Counted from the first letter of the stretch, positions 24,114-32,439 are shown. The stretch: 64,000 nt of DNA from Peptococcaceae bacterium (GCA_019420345.1 JAHZHI010000024.1:5887-69886); one strand, 5' to 3'. The notes: generated by a model not told the origin, from the letters alone. Numbers and translations: made by a program.

Positions 24114-24138
24114 ATTTGTTTTAAAGGGAGGAATTTTT

Positions 24139-25344
24139 GTGAACAAAACATTTGTCATCGTTCTCATTGCCTGCATGAATATGATTGTGCCGTTGTCGCT
24201 CGACATGTATCTGCCGGCGGTGCCTCACATGACGGCGGCTTTTGGCACGACGGAATCGCTGGTGAATTTGACGCTGGTGGGGTTTTTCTTCTTTATGGCT
24301 GTGGGCACGCTGTTGTTTGGGCCGCTCAGCGATAAATACGGCCGCAAGATGCTTCTGCTCGCAGGCACTCTGGTGTATGCGGTGTTTAGTGCGGGCTGCG
24401 CGCTGGCGACGAGCATCTGGCTGCTGATTGCTGCCCGCGTGCTGCAGGCGCTGGGCGCAGGCTGTATGGTGGCTATTTCGACGGCAATGATCAAAGACTG
24501 CTTCGACCGCCGCACCCGCGATACCATTCTCGCCATCGTTCAGGCGATGGCAGTGATAGCGCCGATGCTGGCACCGATTGTTGGTGCGTTTATTGTCACG
24601 CATGCAGGGTGGCGCGCCACGTTTGCCGTGCTGGCGGTGCTGGGCGCCCTTTGCACGGCGGCGGTTGCTTGTCTCAAAGAAACGCTGCCTGCCGCAGAAC
24701 GGTATCGCGGCACGCTTGCTGGCAGCCTGGGCTTGCTGGTCGATGTTGGCCGTAACGCCAGCTTCACCCTGTTTCTTGGGTCGGCGGCCATGCTGGCTGC
24801 GCCTTATATGGGCTATATTGCGGTGTGCTCCTATGTGTACATCGATTTCTTTGGGCTTTCGGAAACCAGTTACAGCTATTACTTCGCGTTCAATTCTGCG
24901 GCAGCGATTCTCGGGCCCATTCTTTATGTAAAGGCAGTGCGTCGCTTTACGCCGCGCACGATGATGAACGTGTGTCTGATTGTGACGGCGCTCTGCGGGG
25001 GGCTTCTGCTGGTTTTCGGCAGTTTGCTGCCGCTGGCGTTTATGCTCTGTTTCCTGCCGTTTACGATCATTGAGAGCGCTTTGCGGCCAATGAGCACGGC
25101 GCTTTTGCTCAATCAGCAGGAGCGCGACACCGGCTCCGCCTCGGCGCTGATCAACTTTGTCAATACGGTTCTCGGCAGTTTGGGGATGGTGCTGGCGCCC
25201 ATTCTTTCAAGCAATTACGTTCATGGTTTGGGCCTTTTGCTCGTTATTTTTGCGGTTGTGGCGGCGATGTTGTGGTTTGCGGTGCTTCGTCATGGCCGCC
25301 GCACCGGTCATGGGCTCCAAGGTGTTGACCGTGTGAGTGTCTGA
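24139..25344 (+). CDS. Bcr/CflA-type MFS drug efflux transporter
   Basis: 401 residues, GTG start 6 bases after AAGGGAGG. About 12 membrane helices. Motif A of the family is seen as GPLSDKYGRKMLLL between helices 2 and 3, and the first helix ends LDMYLPAVPHM, typical of the Bcr/CflA (DHA1) group that exports drugs such as bicyclomycin, chloramphenicol and sulfonamides using the proton gradient. The leader with a terminator upstream suggests induction by relief of attenuation, as in some antibiotic resistance genes. Substrate unknown. Stand-alone gene. Confidence 0.88.
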   Translation: MNKTFVIVLIACMNMIVPLSLDMYLPAVPHMTAAFGTTESLVNLTLVGFFFFMAVGTLLFGPLSDKYGRKMLLLAGTLVYAVFSAGCALATSIWLLIAARVLQALGAGCMVAISTAMIKDCFDRRTRDTILAIVQAMAVIAPMLAPIVGAFIVTHAGWRATFAVLAVLGALCTAAVACLKETLPAAERYRGTLAGSLGLLVDVGRNASFTLFLGSAAMLAAPYMGYIAVCSYVYIDFFGLSETSYSYYFAFNSAAAILGPILYVKAVRRFTPRTMMNVCLIVTALCGGLLLVFGSLLPLAFMLCFLPFTIIESALRPMSTALLLNQQERDTGSASALINFVNTVLGSLGMVLAPILSSNYVHGLGLLLVIFAVVAAMLWFAVLRHGRRTGHGLQGVDRVSV

Positions 25345-25374
25345 TTCAGGCTTTTCTGCATTGGGTTAAAATTT

Positions 25375-25404
25375 GGACCGAAAGTGGCGAACAGCGGTCT
25401 TTTT
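25375..25404 (+). terminator. Weak terminator of the MFS gene
   Basis: GACCG (25376-25380) pairs with CGGTC (25395-25399), then TTTTT. Confidence 0.5.
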
Positions 25405-25405
25405 A

Positions 25406-25414
25406 TGGTAAAAT
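25406..25414 (+). promoter_or_regulatory. Extended -10 promoter of the antiporter gene
   Basis: TGG followed by TAAAAT (25409-25414); no good -35 box. Confidence 0.4.
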
Positions 25415-25476
25415 AAAGCGATAAGTCATTTTTTGTGGCTGCGGCCACGTTTAATACCATTAAAAGGAGGATATGA

Positions 25477-27138
25477 ATGGAAGTATCGTTACCTATTCTC
25501 ATGCTGTTCATTGCACTGGTGCTTTTGGTGTGTACGATTTTGAAAAAAGTAACGGTGCGCATTGGTATTCCCTCGCTGCTGGCGTTTATTGTTTTGGGGA
25601 TGGTCTTTGGTTCGGACGGGCTTTTAAATATTCCTTTTGATGATTATCGCTTTGCTGAGGAATTGAGCACGGTGGCACTGGCCATCATCATGTTTTACGG
25701 CGGCTTTGGGACAAGCTGGAAGGCGGCAAAGCCGGTGGCTGGCATGGCGATCCTCTTGTCGAGCCTGGGCACCGTGGCCACTGCTGGCCTGGTGGGGCTG
25801 TTCTGCCACTATGTGTTGGGCATGCCGATGCTGGAAGGGCTGCTTTGCGGGGCGCTGCTGTCGTCCACCGATGCGGCGTCGGTGTTCTCGGTGTTGCGTT
25901 CCCGCAATTTGGCGCTCAAAGAAAACACGGCGTCGCTCTTGGAAGTGGAGAGCGGTTCTAATGACCCTTTTGCCTACATGCTGACGATCATTCTCTTAAC
26001 GGCTATGGGCGGCGGCATTACTGCTGGTGAAATCGGTACCATGTTTGCCACACAGCTGATTTTGGGGCTGGTGTTCGGTTTTGGCATTGGTTTTCTGGCA
26101 CATTGGGCATTGTCGCGCGACATGTTTCATTATGCTGAAGCACAGACAATTTTCATTGTGGCAGTGGCGCTGTTTGGCTACGCATTGCCGCAGGCGCTGG
26201 GCGGCACAGGCTTTTTGAGTGTGTACATTGTAGGGCTCTTATTGGGCAACAGTGTGCTGCCGGAACGCCGCACGCTGGTGCCGTTCTTTGACGGGGTGAC
26301 GGGCATTCTCGATTCGATGCTGTTCTTCCTGCTGGGGCTCTTGTCGTTTCCGTCCCGTCTGTTGGCGGTGCTGCCGCAGGCACTGGCGATTGCGCTGTTT
26401 TTGACGTTTGTGGCGCGCCCATTGGTGACACACGTGCTGATGCGGCCGTTCGGCGGCAGTTTGGCACGGCGAGTGCTGGTGTCCTTCGCAGGCTTGCGCG
26501 GGGCAGCATCGGTGGTGTTTGCGATCATCGCGGTGATCAATCCGGTGGAAATGGAGAACGATATGTTCCACATTGTTTTTGGCGTGGTGCTGTTCTCGAT
26601 TGCTTTTCAGGGCTCGCTTCTGCCGATGGTGGCAAAAAAGCTGCATATGATCGACGAAGGCGGCAACGTTTTCAAAACCTTCACCGACTATGTAGATGAA
26701 ACACCGGTCAACTTTATCCAGTTTGAAATCACGCCGGATCATGAATGGGTCAATAAGCGTGTCATGGACATTACTTTGCCGCCGGGCTCCATTTTGATCA
26801 GCCTCAATCGCGACGAGACGGAGATGGTGCCGAAGGGCAACACGGTGCTCAAGGCAGGCGATGTGCTGATTCTCTGCGCGCTCATCGAAGGCGATGCACC
26901 GCCGGATATTACGCTGGTGGAGAAGGTCATCGAGGAAGAGGATTACGTGCCGAACATGACCATTGCGACGATGCCGCATCGGCCAAATGCGCTGATTGTG
27001 CTGATTCAGCGCGACGGCGATTATATTATCCCGGATGGCAGCACGACCATTGAGCTGGGCGACAAGCTGTTGATCAACTACACCGGCGATCTCAGCCATC
27101 CTGGAGAACCACACAAAGGCGCGAAGGCCACTGCCTGA
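25477..27138 (+). CDS. Potassium/proton antiporter, CPA1 family with TrkA-C domains
   Basis: 553 residues, ATG after AAAAGGAGG. An N-terminal membrane domain of about 12 helices (to residue 390) carries the CPA1 ion-path motifs (LLSSTDAASVFSVLR, ESGSNDPFAYML). The arginine-bearing GLRGAASVVFAI segment is in the late helices. The C-terminal 150 residues form TrkA-C type regulatory modules (PPGSILISLNRDETEMVPKGNTVLKAGDVLILCA; ELGDKLLINYTGD). The architecture fits NhaP2/CvrA-like potassium/proton antiporters, which lower cytoplasmic K+ or tune pH, often under nucleotide control through the TrkA-C part. Monocistronic with a strong terminator. Confidence 0.88.
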   Translation: MEVSLPILMLFIALVLLVCTILKKVTVRIGIPSLLAFIVLGMVFGSDGLLNIPFDDYRFAEELSTVALAIIMFYGGFGTSWKAAKPVAGMAILLSSLGTVATAGLVGLFCHYVLGMPMLEGLLCGALLSSTDAASVFSVLRSRNLALKENTASLLEVESGSNDPFAYMLTIILLTAMGGGITAGEIGTMFATQLILGLVFGFGIGFLAHWALSRDMFHYAEAQTIFIVAVALFGYALPQALGGTGFLSVYIVGLLLGNSVLPERRTLVPFFDGVTGILDSMLFFLLGLLSFPSRLLAVLPQALAIALFLTFVARPLVTHVLMRPFGGSLARRVLVSFAGLRGAASVVFAIIAVINPVEMENDMFHIVFGVVLFSIAFQGSLLPMVAKKLHMIDEGGNVFKTFTDYVDETPVNFIQFEITPDHEWVNKRVMDITLPPGSILISLNRDETEMVPKGNTVLKAGDVLILCALIEGDAPPDITLVEKVIEEEDYVPNMTIATMPHRPNALIVLIQRDGDYIIPDGSTTIELGDKLLINYTGDLSHPGEPHKGAKATA

Positions 27139-27155
27139 ACGACGACGCATAACCA

Positions 27156-27186
27156 CGGCTCGGTGATGATCACCGGGCCGTTTTTT
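27156..27186 (+). terminator. Terminator of the antiporter gene
   Basis: CGGCTCGGTG (27156-27165) pairs with CACCGGGCCG (27171-27180), then TTTTTT. Confidence 0.8.
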
Positions 27187-27231
27187 GCGCGGCGCGCCGC
27201 GGCTGACGGCGAAAGTTTTGTGCGGAAATCC

Positions 27232-27260
27232 TTGACAGCGAGCGGCTGCTGTGGTATTAT
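27232..27260 (+). promoter_or_regulatory. Promoter of the infC operon
   Basis: TTGACA (27232-27237) and TATTAT (27255-27260), 17-base spacer, with TGG before the -10 box. It gives a leader of about 165 nt. Confidence 0.8.
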
Positions 27261-27266
27261 AACAAA

Positions 27267-27403
27267 CGATGCAGAAAGCAGAAACCATCCGTTTCTCACC
27301 CTCCGCCGCAAGTGGCTGTTGGTCGCAGTGATAGAAAGATAGCGCCTTTATGGCTGCTGTCGTTATTTTGATCTGTCAACGGGTGGCTCACACCCGTTTT
27401 TTT
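27267..27403 (+). promoter_or_regulatory. infC-rpmI-rplT leader with premature terminator (L20-leader type)
   Basis: ACGGGTG (27379-27385) pairs with CACCCGT (27391-27397), followed by a run of seven Ts, only 17 bases before the infC ribosome site. In Firmicutes this operon is controlled by ribosomal protein L20 binding to such a leader and causing early termination. Position and shape fit; L20 contact is inferred. Confidence 0.7.
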
Positions 27404-27432
27404 ATTGGGAAAAATTGATGGAGGTGATAACA

Positions 27433-27963
27433 ATCAGCAAGGAATTGCGCGTGAACGAACAGATTCGTTGCCGTGAGATCCGTGTCATCGACGAACAGGG
27501 AACTCAGGTTGGCGTCATGAATCCACGTGATGCGATGAAGCTGGCTGACGAAAGAGGGCTGGACCTCGTTGAGGTATCCCCTGGCGCAAAGCCACCAGTA
27601 TGCCGCATTATGGACTATGGCAAGTACAGATACGAACAGAACAAGAAAGAACGCGAGACCCGCAAGAACCAGAAAGTGATCTCGATCAAGGAAGTGAAAC
27701 TGCGTCCAAACATCGAAGATCACGACTTCAACACCAAGGTGCGCAACGCTGCCAAGTTCCTGGCTGCTGGCGACAAGGTGAAGGTTACGATCATGTTCCG
27801 TGGTCGTGAAGTCACCCGTCCAGAAGCAGGGAAGGAACTGTGCGACCGCGTCGCCGCCGAAGTTGCCGATGTGGCAAAGGTGGAGAAGGAAGCGAAGGTC
27901 GAAGGCCGCAACATGACAATGATGCTCGTGCCTTTGCGCGAAAAAGATAAAGAAAAGAAATAA
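27433..27963 (+). CDS. infC: Translation initiation factor IF-3
   Basis: 176 residues if the start is the ATC codon at 27433, which lies 8 bases after the strong site GGAGG (27420-27424). The protein then begins (M)SKELRVNEQIR, as in other IF-3s, and a rare AUU/AUC start is the known feature that lets IF-3 repress its own synthesis. A longer frame from 27415 would overlap the ribosome site itself. Both IF-3 domains are present: N-domain with VSPGAKPPVCRIMDYGKYRYEQ, a lysine-rich linker, and C-domain KVTIMFRGREVTRPEAG. It binds the 30S subunit and checks initiator tRNA pairing. First gene of the infC-rpmI-rplT operon. Confidence 0.95.
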   Translation: MSKELRVNEQIRCREIRVIDEQGTQVGVMNPRDAMKLADERGLDLVEVSPGAKPPVCRIMDYGKYRYEQNKKERETRKNQKVISIKEVKLRPNIEDHDFNTKVRNAAKFLAAGDKVKVTIMFRGREVTRPEAGKELCDRVAAEVADVAKVEKEAKVEGRNMTMMLVPLREKDKEKK

Positions 27964-27987
27964 GCGATTTGAGAGGAGAACATTCTA

Positions 27988-28176
27988 ATGCCTAAGATGA
28001 AAACCCATAGAGGTGCCGCAAAGCGTTTTTCTAAGACCGGTACCGGTAAAATCAAAAGATTCCATGGCTACACCAGCCATATTCTCGAAAAGAAATCCCC
28101 TAAGCGTAAACGCAACCTGCGCAAGGGTGCAATTATGGCCAAGGGCGATTCCAAGCGTCTCAACAAAATGATCTAA
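27988..28176 (+). CDS. rpmI: 50S ribosomal protein L35
   Basis: 62 residues, basic, beginning MPKMKTHRGAAKRFSKTGTG, the family signature, with the later SHILEKKSPKRKRNLRK. Ribosome site GAGAGGAG. It is 24 bases after infC and 22 before rplT, in the standard order. Structural protein of the large subunit. Confidence 0.97.
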   Translation: MPKMKTHRGAAKRFSKTGTGKIKRFHGYTSHILEKKSPKRKRNLRKGAIMAKGDSKRLNKMI

Positions 28177-28198
28177 GGATATCGGAGGTACAAGATAA

Positions 28199-28552
28199 AT
28201 GGCAAGAGTTAAACGCGGTGTCAACACCCACAAAAGACATAAAAGAGTATTAAAGCAAGCTAAGGGTTACTACGGCGACCGTTCTAAGGTTTTCCGTGTA
28301 GCTCATGAAGCCGTTATGAAATCCGGCCAGTATGCATACGAACACAGAAGACTGCGCAAGCGCGACTTCCGCAAGCTCTGGATCGCTCGTATCAATGCTG
28401 GTGCTCGTCAGAACGGTCTCAGCTACAGCACTTTGATCCACGGCCTCAAGGTTGCTGGTATCGACATCAACAGAAAGATGCTGTCTGAACTGGCTACCAA
28501 CGATGCTGCTGCTTTCGCAGATCTTTGCAAGATCGCAAAGGAAAACGCGTAA
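28199..28552 (+). CDS. rplT: 50S ribosomal protein L20
   Basis: 117 residues, beginning MARVKRGVNTHKRHKRVLKQ, with the family blocks KGYYGDRSKVFR and RDFRKLWIARINAGAR. Full length. It is needed early in large-subunit assembly and, by family knowledge, represses its own operon by binding the leader upstream of infC. Confidence 0.97.
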   Translation: MARVKRGVNTHKRHKRVLKQAKGYYGDRSKVFRVAHEAVMKSGQYAYEHRRLRKRDFRKLWIARINAGARQNGLSYSTLIHGLKVAGIDINRKMLSELATNDAAAFADLCKIAKENA

Positions 28553-28562
28553 ATGATTTATG

Positions 28563-28595
28563 AAGGTCTTCTATACATATAGAAGGCCTTTTTTG
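28563..28595 (+). terminator. Terminator of the infC operon
   Basis: AAGGTCTTCTAT (28563-28574) pairs with ATAGAAGGCCTT (28579-28590) in a 12-bp stem, then TTTTTT. Confidence 0.85.
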
Positions 28596-28619
28596 CTTTT
28601 TTTCGGAAAGGAGCCGCTT

Positions 28620-29591
28620 ATGGGTGTCAAGGAAGAAGTGCTGCGCACACTGCGCGCAGAACCGGACGCGTACATTTCAGGCCAGGCATTGGCGGATCGT
28701 CTGTCGGTGTCGCGGCACGCGGTTTGGAAGGCGATTGACAAGCTGCGCAGCGAGGGGTACGATATCGATGCACGAACCAATTGCGGCTATCGCCTGGTGG
28801 CTGCAGACGATTCACTGAGCGCCGAAGGCGTGGCAGCATTCCTGCCGCAGGCATCGCCGTTTAAGCTGGAATATCATGCGGTGATTGATTCGACGAACAT
28901 TCGTGCCCGCACGTTGGCAGAAGCCGGTGCGCCGGAGTGGACAGTGGTGTTGGCGGACAGCCAGACCGCCGGACGCGGACGACTGGGACGTGCATTTTAT
29001 TCGCCGCAGGCCAGCGGCATTTACATGAGTGCTATTGTGCGGCCGGACTGCGATGTGCGCGAGGCGAACCTTTTGACCATCGCTGCAGCGACAGCGGTTG
29101 CTGAAAGCATCGAGGCTGTCTGCGGAAAGACGGTCGGCATTAAGTGGGTGAACGACTGCTTTGTGGAACAGCGCAAGGTCAGCGGCATCCTTACAGAAGC
29201 GGCGGTCGGCGTGGAAGAACAGCGGCTGCGCTATGCGGTGGTCGGCATTGGCATCAATGTGGCACCACCGGCAGGCGGTTTTCCAGAGGGATTGGAAAAC
29301 ATTGCTGCCAGCATTTATACCGAGCCGCTCACAAGCGAAGTGCGCAATCGATTGGCGGCAGAGGTTCTGCAGCGGTTCCGTCCGTTTGCAGAAGATCTGC
29401 CGGCACGGGCGTATTTTGACAGCTACCGTTCCCATCTTTTCGTGCTTGACCGCGATGTGACGCTGGAGCGCGGCAAGGAACGGGAACAGGTGCATGTGTG
29501 CGGGCTGGATGACAGCGGCGCACTGATTGTAGAAACGGCAGACGGCCGCATGAAGACGGTGGCCTCGGGCGAGGTCAGTCTGCGGTTTTGA
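28620..29591 (+). CDS. birA: Biotin-protein ligase / biotin operon repressor
   Basis: 323 residues from the ATG at 28620 (AAAGGAG upstream); the longer frame runs into the rplT terminator. The N-terminal 60 residues are a winged helix (ISGQALADRLSVSRHAVWKAIDKLRSEGY) that would bind a biotin operator. The catalytic domain has the biotinyl-AMP loop GRGRLGR, then SGIYMSAIVRP and GIKWVNDCFVEQRKVSGILTEA; the small C-terminal SH3-like domain follows. It joins biotin to carboxylase subunits and can repress biotin genes. Downstream genes start after 18 bases, so it may lead that operon. Confidence 0.92.
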   Translation: MGVKEEVLRTLRAEPDAYISGQALADRLSVSRHAVWKAIDKLRSEGYDIDARTNCGYRLVAADDSLSAEGVAAFLPQASPFKLEYHAVIDSTNIRARTLAEAGAPEWTVVLADSQTAGRGRLGRAFYSPQASGIYMSAIVRPDCDVREANLLTIAAATAVAESIEAVCGKTVGIKWVNDCFVEQRKVSGILTEAAVGVEEQRLRYAVVGIGINVAPPAGGFPEGLENIAASIYTEPLTSEVRNRLAAEVLQRFRPFAEDLPARAYFDSYRSHLFVLDRDVTLERGKEREQVHVCGLDDSGALIVETADGRMKTVASGEVSLRF

Positions 29592-29609
29592 GTGGAAGGA
29601 GACGAGGGT

Positions 29610-30107
29610 ATGACGGAGAATACCGAACGCGTGAAGGCGTATCTGGCGCCATTGGGCTTTGCGGAACGCGTTCATGAATTTGCAGATGGCGCCACCGCAA
29701 CGGTGCCGCTGGCTGCAGCGGCGATTGGCTGCCAAGAGGCGCAGATCGCAAAAAGTATGAGCTTTAAAACACCGGAAGGCGGTGCCCTCATTGTTGTCAC
29801 AGCCGGAGACGGCAAGATCAACAGCGGCATGTTCAAGCGCTGCTTTGGCTTTAAGGCCAGCATGCTCAAGGGCGACGATGTACGCACGCTGACAGGGCAT
29901 CCTATTGGCGGGGTGTGCCCTTTTGCTCTGCCAGACAACGTGCCGGTGTATTTGGATGTATCGATGCAGCGCTTTGATCACATTTATCCAGCATGCGGCA
30001 GTCCGGCAAGCATGGTAACGATGACGCCAAGTGAATTGGAAACGGCTTCACAGGCCAAAGGCTGGGTGGATGTGTGCAAAGGCTGGCGGGAGGAGGAAGA
30101 GGCATGA
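29610..30107 (+). CDS. YbaK/prolyl-tRNA deacylase-like protein (first of two)
   Basis: 165 residues from the ATG at 29610, with AAGGAG 7 bases upstream; an upstream in-frame GTG is less likely. The fold of the YbaK/INS editing domain is seen: an AKSM-type lysine after the first helix (AQIAKSMSFKT), then GDGKINSGMFKR and the loop GHPIGGVCPFAL. These proteins remove wrong amino acids from tRNA, usually tRNA-Pro. It overlaps the next gene by four bases (ATGA). It is only distantly similar to the second YbaK-type gene at 30963, so they probably act on different mischarged tRNAs. Confidence 0.85.
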   Translation: MTENTERVKAYLAPLGFAERVHEFADGATATVPLAAAAIGCQEAQIAKSMSFKTPEGGALIVVTAGDGKINSGMFKRCFGFKASMLKGDDVRTLTGHPIGGVCPFALPDNVPVYLDVSMQRFDHIYPACGSPASMVTMTPSELETASQAKGWVDVCKGWREEEEA

Positions 30108-30970
30108 AAACAGGCCTGATCATCGAAGGCGGCGCCCTGCGCAGTGCCTTTAGCTTCGGCGTGCTCAAGACCTGGGCTGACGCTGGCATCACATTTCCTT
30201 ACACAGCGGCTGTTTCTTTAGGCAGTGTGGCAGCGGCGTATTTCCGCGCCAATCAGAGCGATGCCTTGGAAGCAGCATATGGTGAATATTTTGAAGCCCA
30301 CGGCGAAATTGGCCGTTTGGGTGTGTTCAAAGGCGAGCGTGTCATCGACGGGCCTGCGTTTTTGGACACCGTGCTGAATGCACAGCCAATCGATATGGCG
30401 GCTTTTGCGGCAGCGTCAGGAACGCTGCGCATGGCAGCAACCCGTTCTGATAACGGCGATGCGGTGTTCTGGCCGCTGGAAGGCGTGGAAAAAGAAAAAC
30501 ACCTGCGCCAGTTCCTGCGCGCTGGGGTGACGTTCCCGGGCATGGGCGAGCCGGTGCAGCTGATAGAACGCAGCTATTACGATGGCAGCATTGCTGATCC
30601 GCTGCCAGTGAGCCAGGCGTTGGCCGATGGCTGCGAGCGGATTGTTGTGATTCAGACCCATCCGATTGCTTACAACATGGCACGTCCGCATTTGACGCCA
30701 AGCGTGGCGCTGGCTTTGTCGGATGCCCCAATGACACGCAACGCGTATCTGTTGAGTCATCTGCAGTACAACCGTGAGCTGACACGGCTGCATGCGCTTG
30801 AGCGCAATGGTCAGGCGCTGATTGTGGCACCAATGGTGGAAAGCACCAACTTGCGCCGCTATGGCGTGAGCATGTCGGCGGCATCGGAATTTTATGCTGA
30901 GGGGTTGCGCCTGGGCGGCGCGGCGCTCGATCATTTGCAGCGATTCTTGGAGGTGGGTGCAGATGAGTAA
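30104..30970 (+). CDS. Patatin-like phospholipase
   Basis: 288 residues from the ATG at 30104, which overlaps the previous stop. The oxyanion loop is near the start (GLIIEGGALRSAFSFGVLK), the nucleophile elbow is AVSLGS (the first glycine of GxSxG is alanine) and the dyad aspartate is in YYDGSIADPLPV. The family hydrolyses acyl chains of phospholipids or other acyl esters in the cytoplasm or at the membrane. It overlaps the next gene by eight bases, so three genes are translated in a coupled manner. The alanine in the elbow may lower activity or shift substrate. Confidence 0.85.
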   Translation: MKTGLIIEGGALRSAFSFGVLKTWADAGITFPYTAAVSLGSVAAAYFRANQSDALEAAYGEYFEAHGEIGRLGVFKGERVIDGPAFLDTVLNAQPIDMAAFAAASGTLRMAATRSDNGDAVFWPLEGVEKEKHLRQFLRAGVTFPGMGEPVQLIERSYYDGSIADPLPVSQALADGCERIVVIQTHPIAYNMARPHLTPSVALALSDAPMTRNAYLLSHLQYNRELTRLHALERNGQALIVAPMVESTNLRRYGVSMSAASEFYAEGLRLGGAALDHLQRFLEVGADE

Positions 30971-31457
30971 GGAAAAAGAAAAAAAGACCAATGCCATGCG
31001 CATTGTGGAGCGTGCGAAGGTGCCATACAATGTGTATCATTACGCGTGGCGCGAGGATGCGCTTGATGCGGTGCATGTGGCTGATGAATTGGAGCGGCCA
31101 GTGGACCAAGTGTTTAAGACGCTGGTGGCTGTTGGCGACAAGACTGGCCCTGTCGTTGGTGTGATTCCATCCGATCAGGAGCTGGATCTGAAGAAATTTG
31201 CGCGTGCCAGCGGCAACAAGCGCGTGGAGATGCTGCATCTCAAGGATTTGGAGAAAACCACCGGCTATATTCGCGGCGGCTGTTCGCCAATTGGCATGAA
31301 AAAAACCTACCCAACTTATGTGGGGCAGGAGATCAACAATATTGAAGAAATTTTAGTTTCCGCTGGTCATCGCGGCATCCAGATGGGCTTTGCTGTCGAT
31401 GATTTTCTCAAGGTGAGTGGCGCCACCGTGGCTGATATTACAAAAGATCACGCTTAA
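30963..31457 (+). CDS. ybaK: Cys-tRNA(Pro)/tRNA deacylase, YbaK/EbsC type (second of two)
   Basis: 164 residues from the ATG at 30963 (GGAGGTGGG upstream), overlapping the patatin gene. It starts with a lysine-rich stretch and has the YbaK/EbsC marks TNAMRIVERAKVPYNVYHY, VFKTLVAVGD, DLKKFARASG and YIRGGCSPIGMKK. The family clears Cys from tRNA-Pro made by prolyl-tRNA synthetase. Fits the classical YbaK length better than the gene at 29610. Confidence 0.9.
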   Translation: MSKEKEKKTNAMRIVERAKVPYNVYHYAWREDALDAVHVADELERPVDQVFKTLVAVGDKTGPVVGVIPSDQELDLKKFARASGNKRVEMLHLKDLEKTTGYIRGGCSPIGMKKTYPTYVGQEINNIEEILVSAGHRGIQMGFAVDDFLKVSGATVADITKDHA

Positions 31458-31476
31458 AAAAGGGAGAGCGAAGGAG

Positions 31477-32208
31477 ATGGCAAATATTCTCATTACTGGC
31501 GGTTCCCGCGGCATCGGCGCTGCCACAGTGCGGCGCTTGGCTCGTGATGGTCACCGCGTCTGCTTTTTGTATAAGGAGAGCATTGAAACGGCACACAGCC
31601 TGAGCCGCCTCTTGCAGGCGGAAGGCTGTGATGTGGTGGGGGTACAATGTGACATTCGGCAGGGAGGACAGGTGCAGATGACGCTTGACACCCTGCGTGA
31701 GAGCTGGGGATCAGTGGAGGTGCTGATCAACGGTGCCGGCATCAGTTGGAACGGTCTCTTGCAGGATATGCTTGATGCGGAATGGCAGGATATTTTTGAC
31801 ACCAACGTGCATGGCACCTTCTATTGCACACGCGCTGTGCTGCCAGATATGATTGCCCGCCAGAAAGGGGTTATTATCAATTTGAGCTCTATCTGGGGCA
31901 GTCATCCGGCTTCTTGTGAGGTGGCATACAGCGCCAGCAAGGGCGCCATTGATGCCTTTACGCGTTCGCTGGCGGAGGAAGTGGCGTACAGCGGCATTCG
32001 GGTCAACGCCATTGCACCAGGCGTGGTGCACACCGATATGGTGGAGCAGCTCGGTGAGGAGACGAACGCCGTGCTGCATGAAGAGATTCCAATGGGGCGC
32101 TATGCCAATCCTGATGAGATTGCTGGTTTGATCCGCTATCTGATCAGCGATGAAGCCAGTTACATCACCGGCCAGGTGATCACCATGGCGGGTGGCTTTG
32201 TCATATAA
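31477..32208 (+). CDS. Short-chain dehydrogenase, FabG-like
   Basis: 243 residues from the ATG at 31477 (AAGGAG directly upstream). SDR marks: nucleotide-binding TGGSRGIG, then VLINGAGIS (NAG motif is NGAG), catalytic serine in INLSSIWGS, catalytic YSASKGA (Tyr and Lys), and VNAIAPGVVHTDM. It reduces 3-oxoacyl-ACP or other carbonyls with NADPH. No other fatty acid gene is adjacent, so the natural substrate is open. Last gene of the overlapping group that begins at 28620, separated from it by 19 bases. Confidence 0.88.
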   Translation: MANILITGGSRGIGAATVRRLARDGHRVCFLYKESIETAHSLSRLLQAEGCDVVGVQCDIRQGGQVQMTLDTLRESWGSVEVLINGAGISWNGLLQDMLDAEWQDIFDTNVHGTFYCTRAVLPDMIARQKGVIINLSSIWGSHPASCEVAYSASKGAIDAFTRSLAEEVAYSGIRVNAIAPGVVHTDMVEQLGEETNAVLHEEIPMGRYANPDEIAGLIRYLISDEASYITGQVITMAGGFVI

Positions 32209-32216
32209 TGAGAACG

Positions 32217-32257
32217 AAGAACATGTGTTCAGAGGAAGAACATAGGTTCTTTTTTTA
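32217..32257 (+). terminator. Terminator of the birA-to-fabG group
   Basis: AAGAACATGTGTTC (32217-32230) faces GAACATAGGTTCTT (from 32238), then a run of Ts. Confidence 0.7.
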
Positions 32258-32295
32258 TACAATTTCTCTTGCATCTGAGAAGAGGGGGTGGTATA

Positions 32296-32439
32296 GTGTG
32301 GGCGAGGTCATTGTGGGTGCTGCGCCAGCGCATCGGAAAAGAGGTTGATGACATAGAGGCGCCGCTGAAGCATGCAGACATTCAGCGCCGTGATGATTGG
32401 CGGACAGGCACAATGATGGATGAATATGGAAAGGAATGA
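32296..32439 (+). CDS. Possible small protein upstream of the SLH gene, unknown
   Basis: A 47-codon frame from GTG at 32296 with AGGGGGTG 5 bases upstream and a TGA at 32437-32439 that overlaps a possible ATG of the SLH gene. The peptide reads in part LWVLRQRIGKEVDDIEAPLKH and has coding-like codon choice. It is against this that the same stretch contains a good promoter (TTGCAT 32269-32274, 17 bases, TATAGT 32292-32297), which would leave no room for the ribosome site. Only a candidate. Confidence 0.25.
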   Translation: MWARSLWVLRQRIGKEVDDIEAPLKHADIQRRDDWRTGTMMDEYGKE

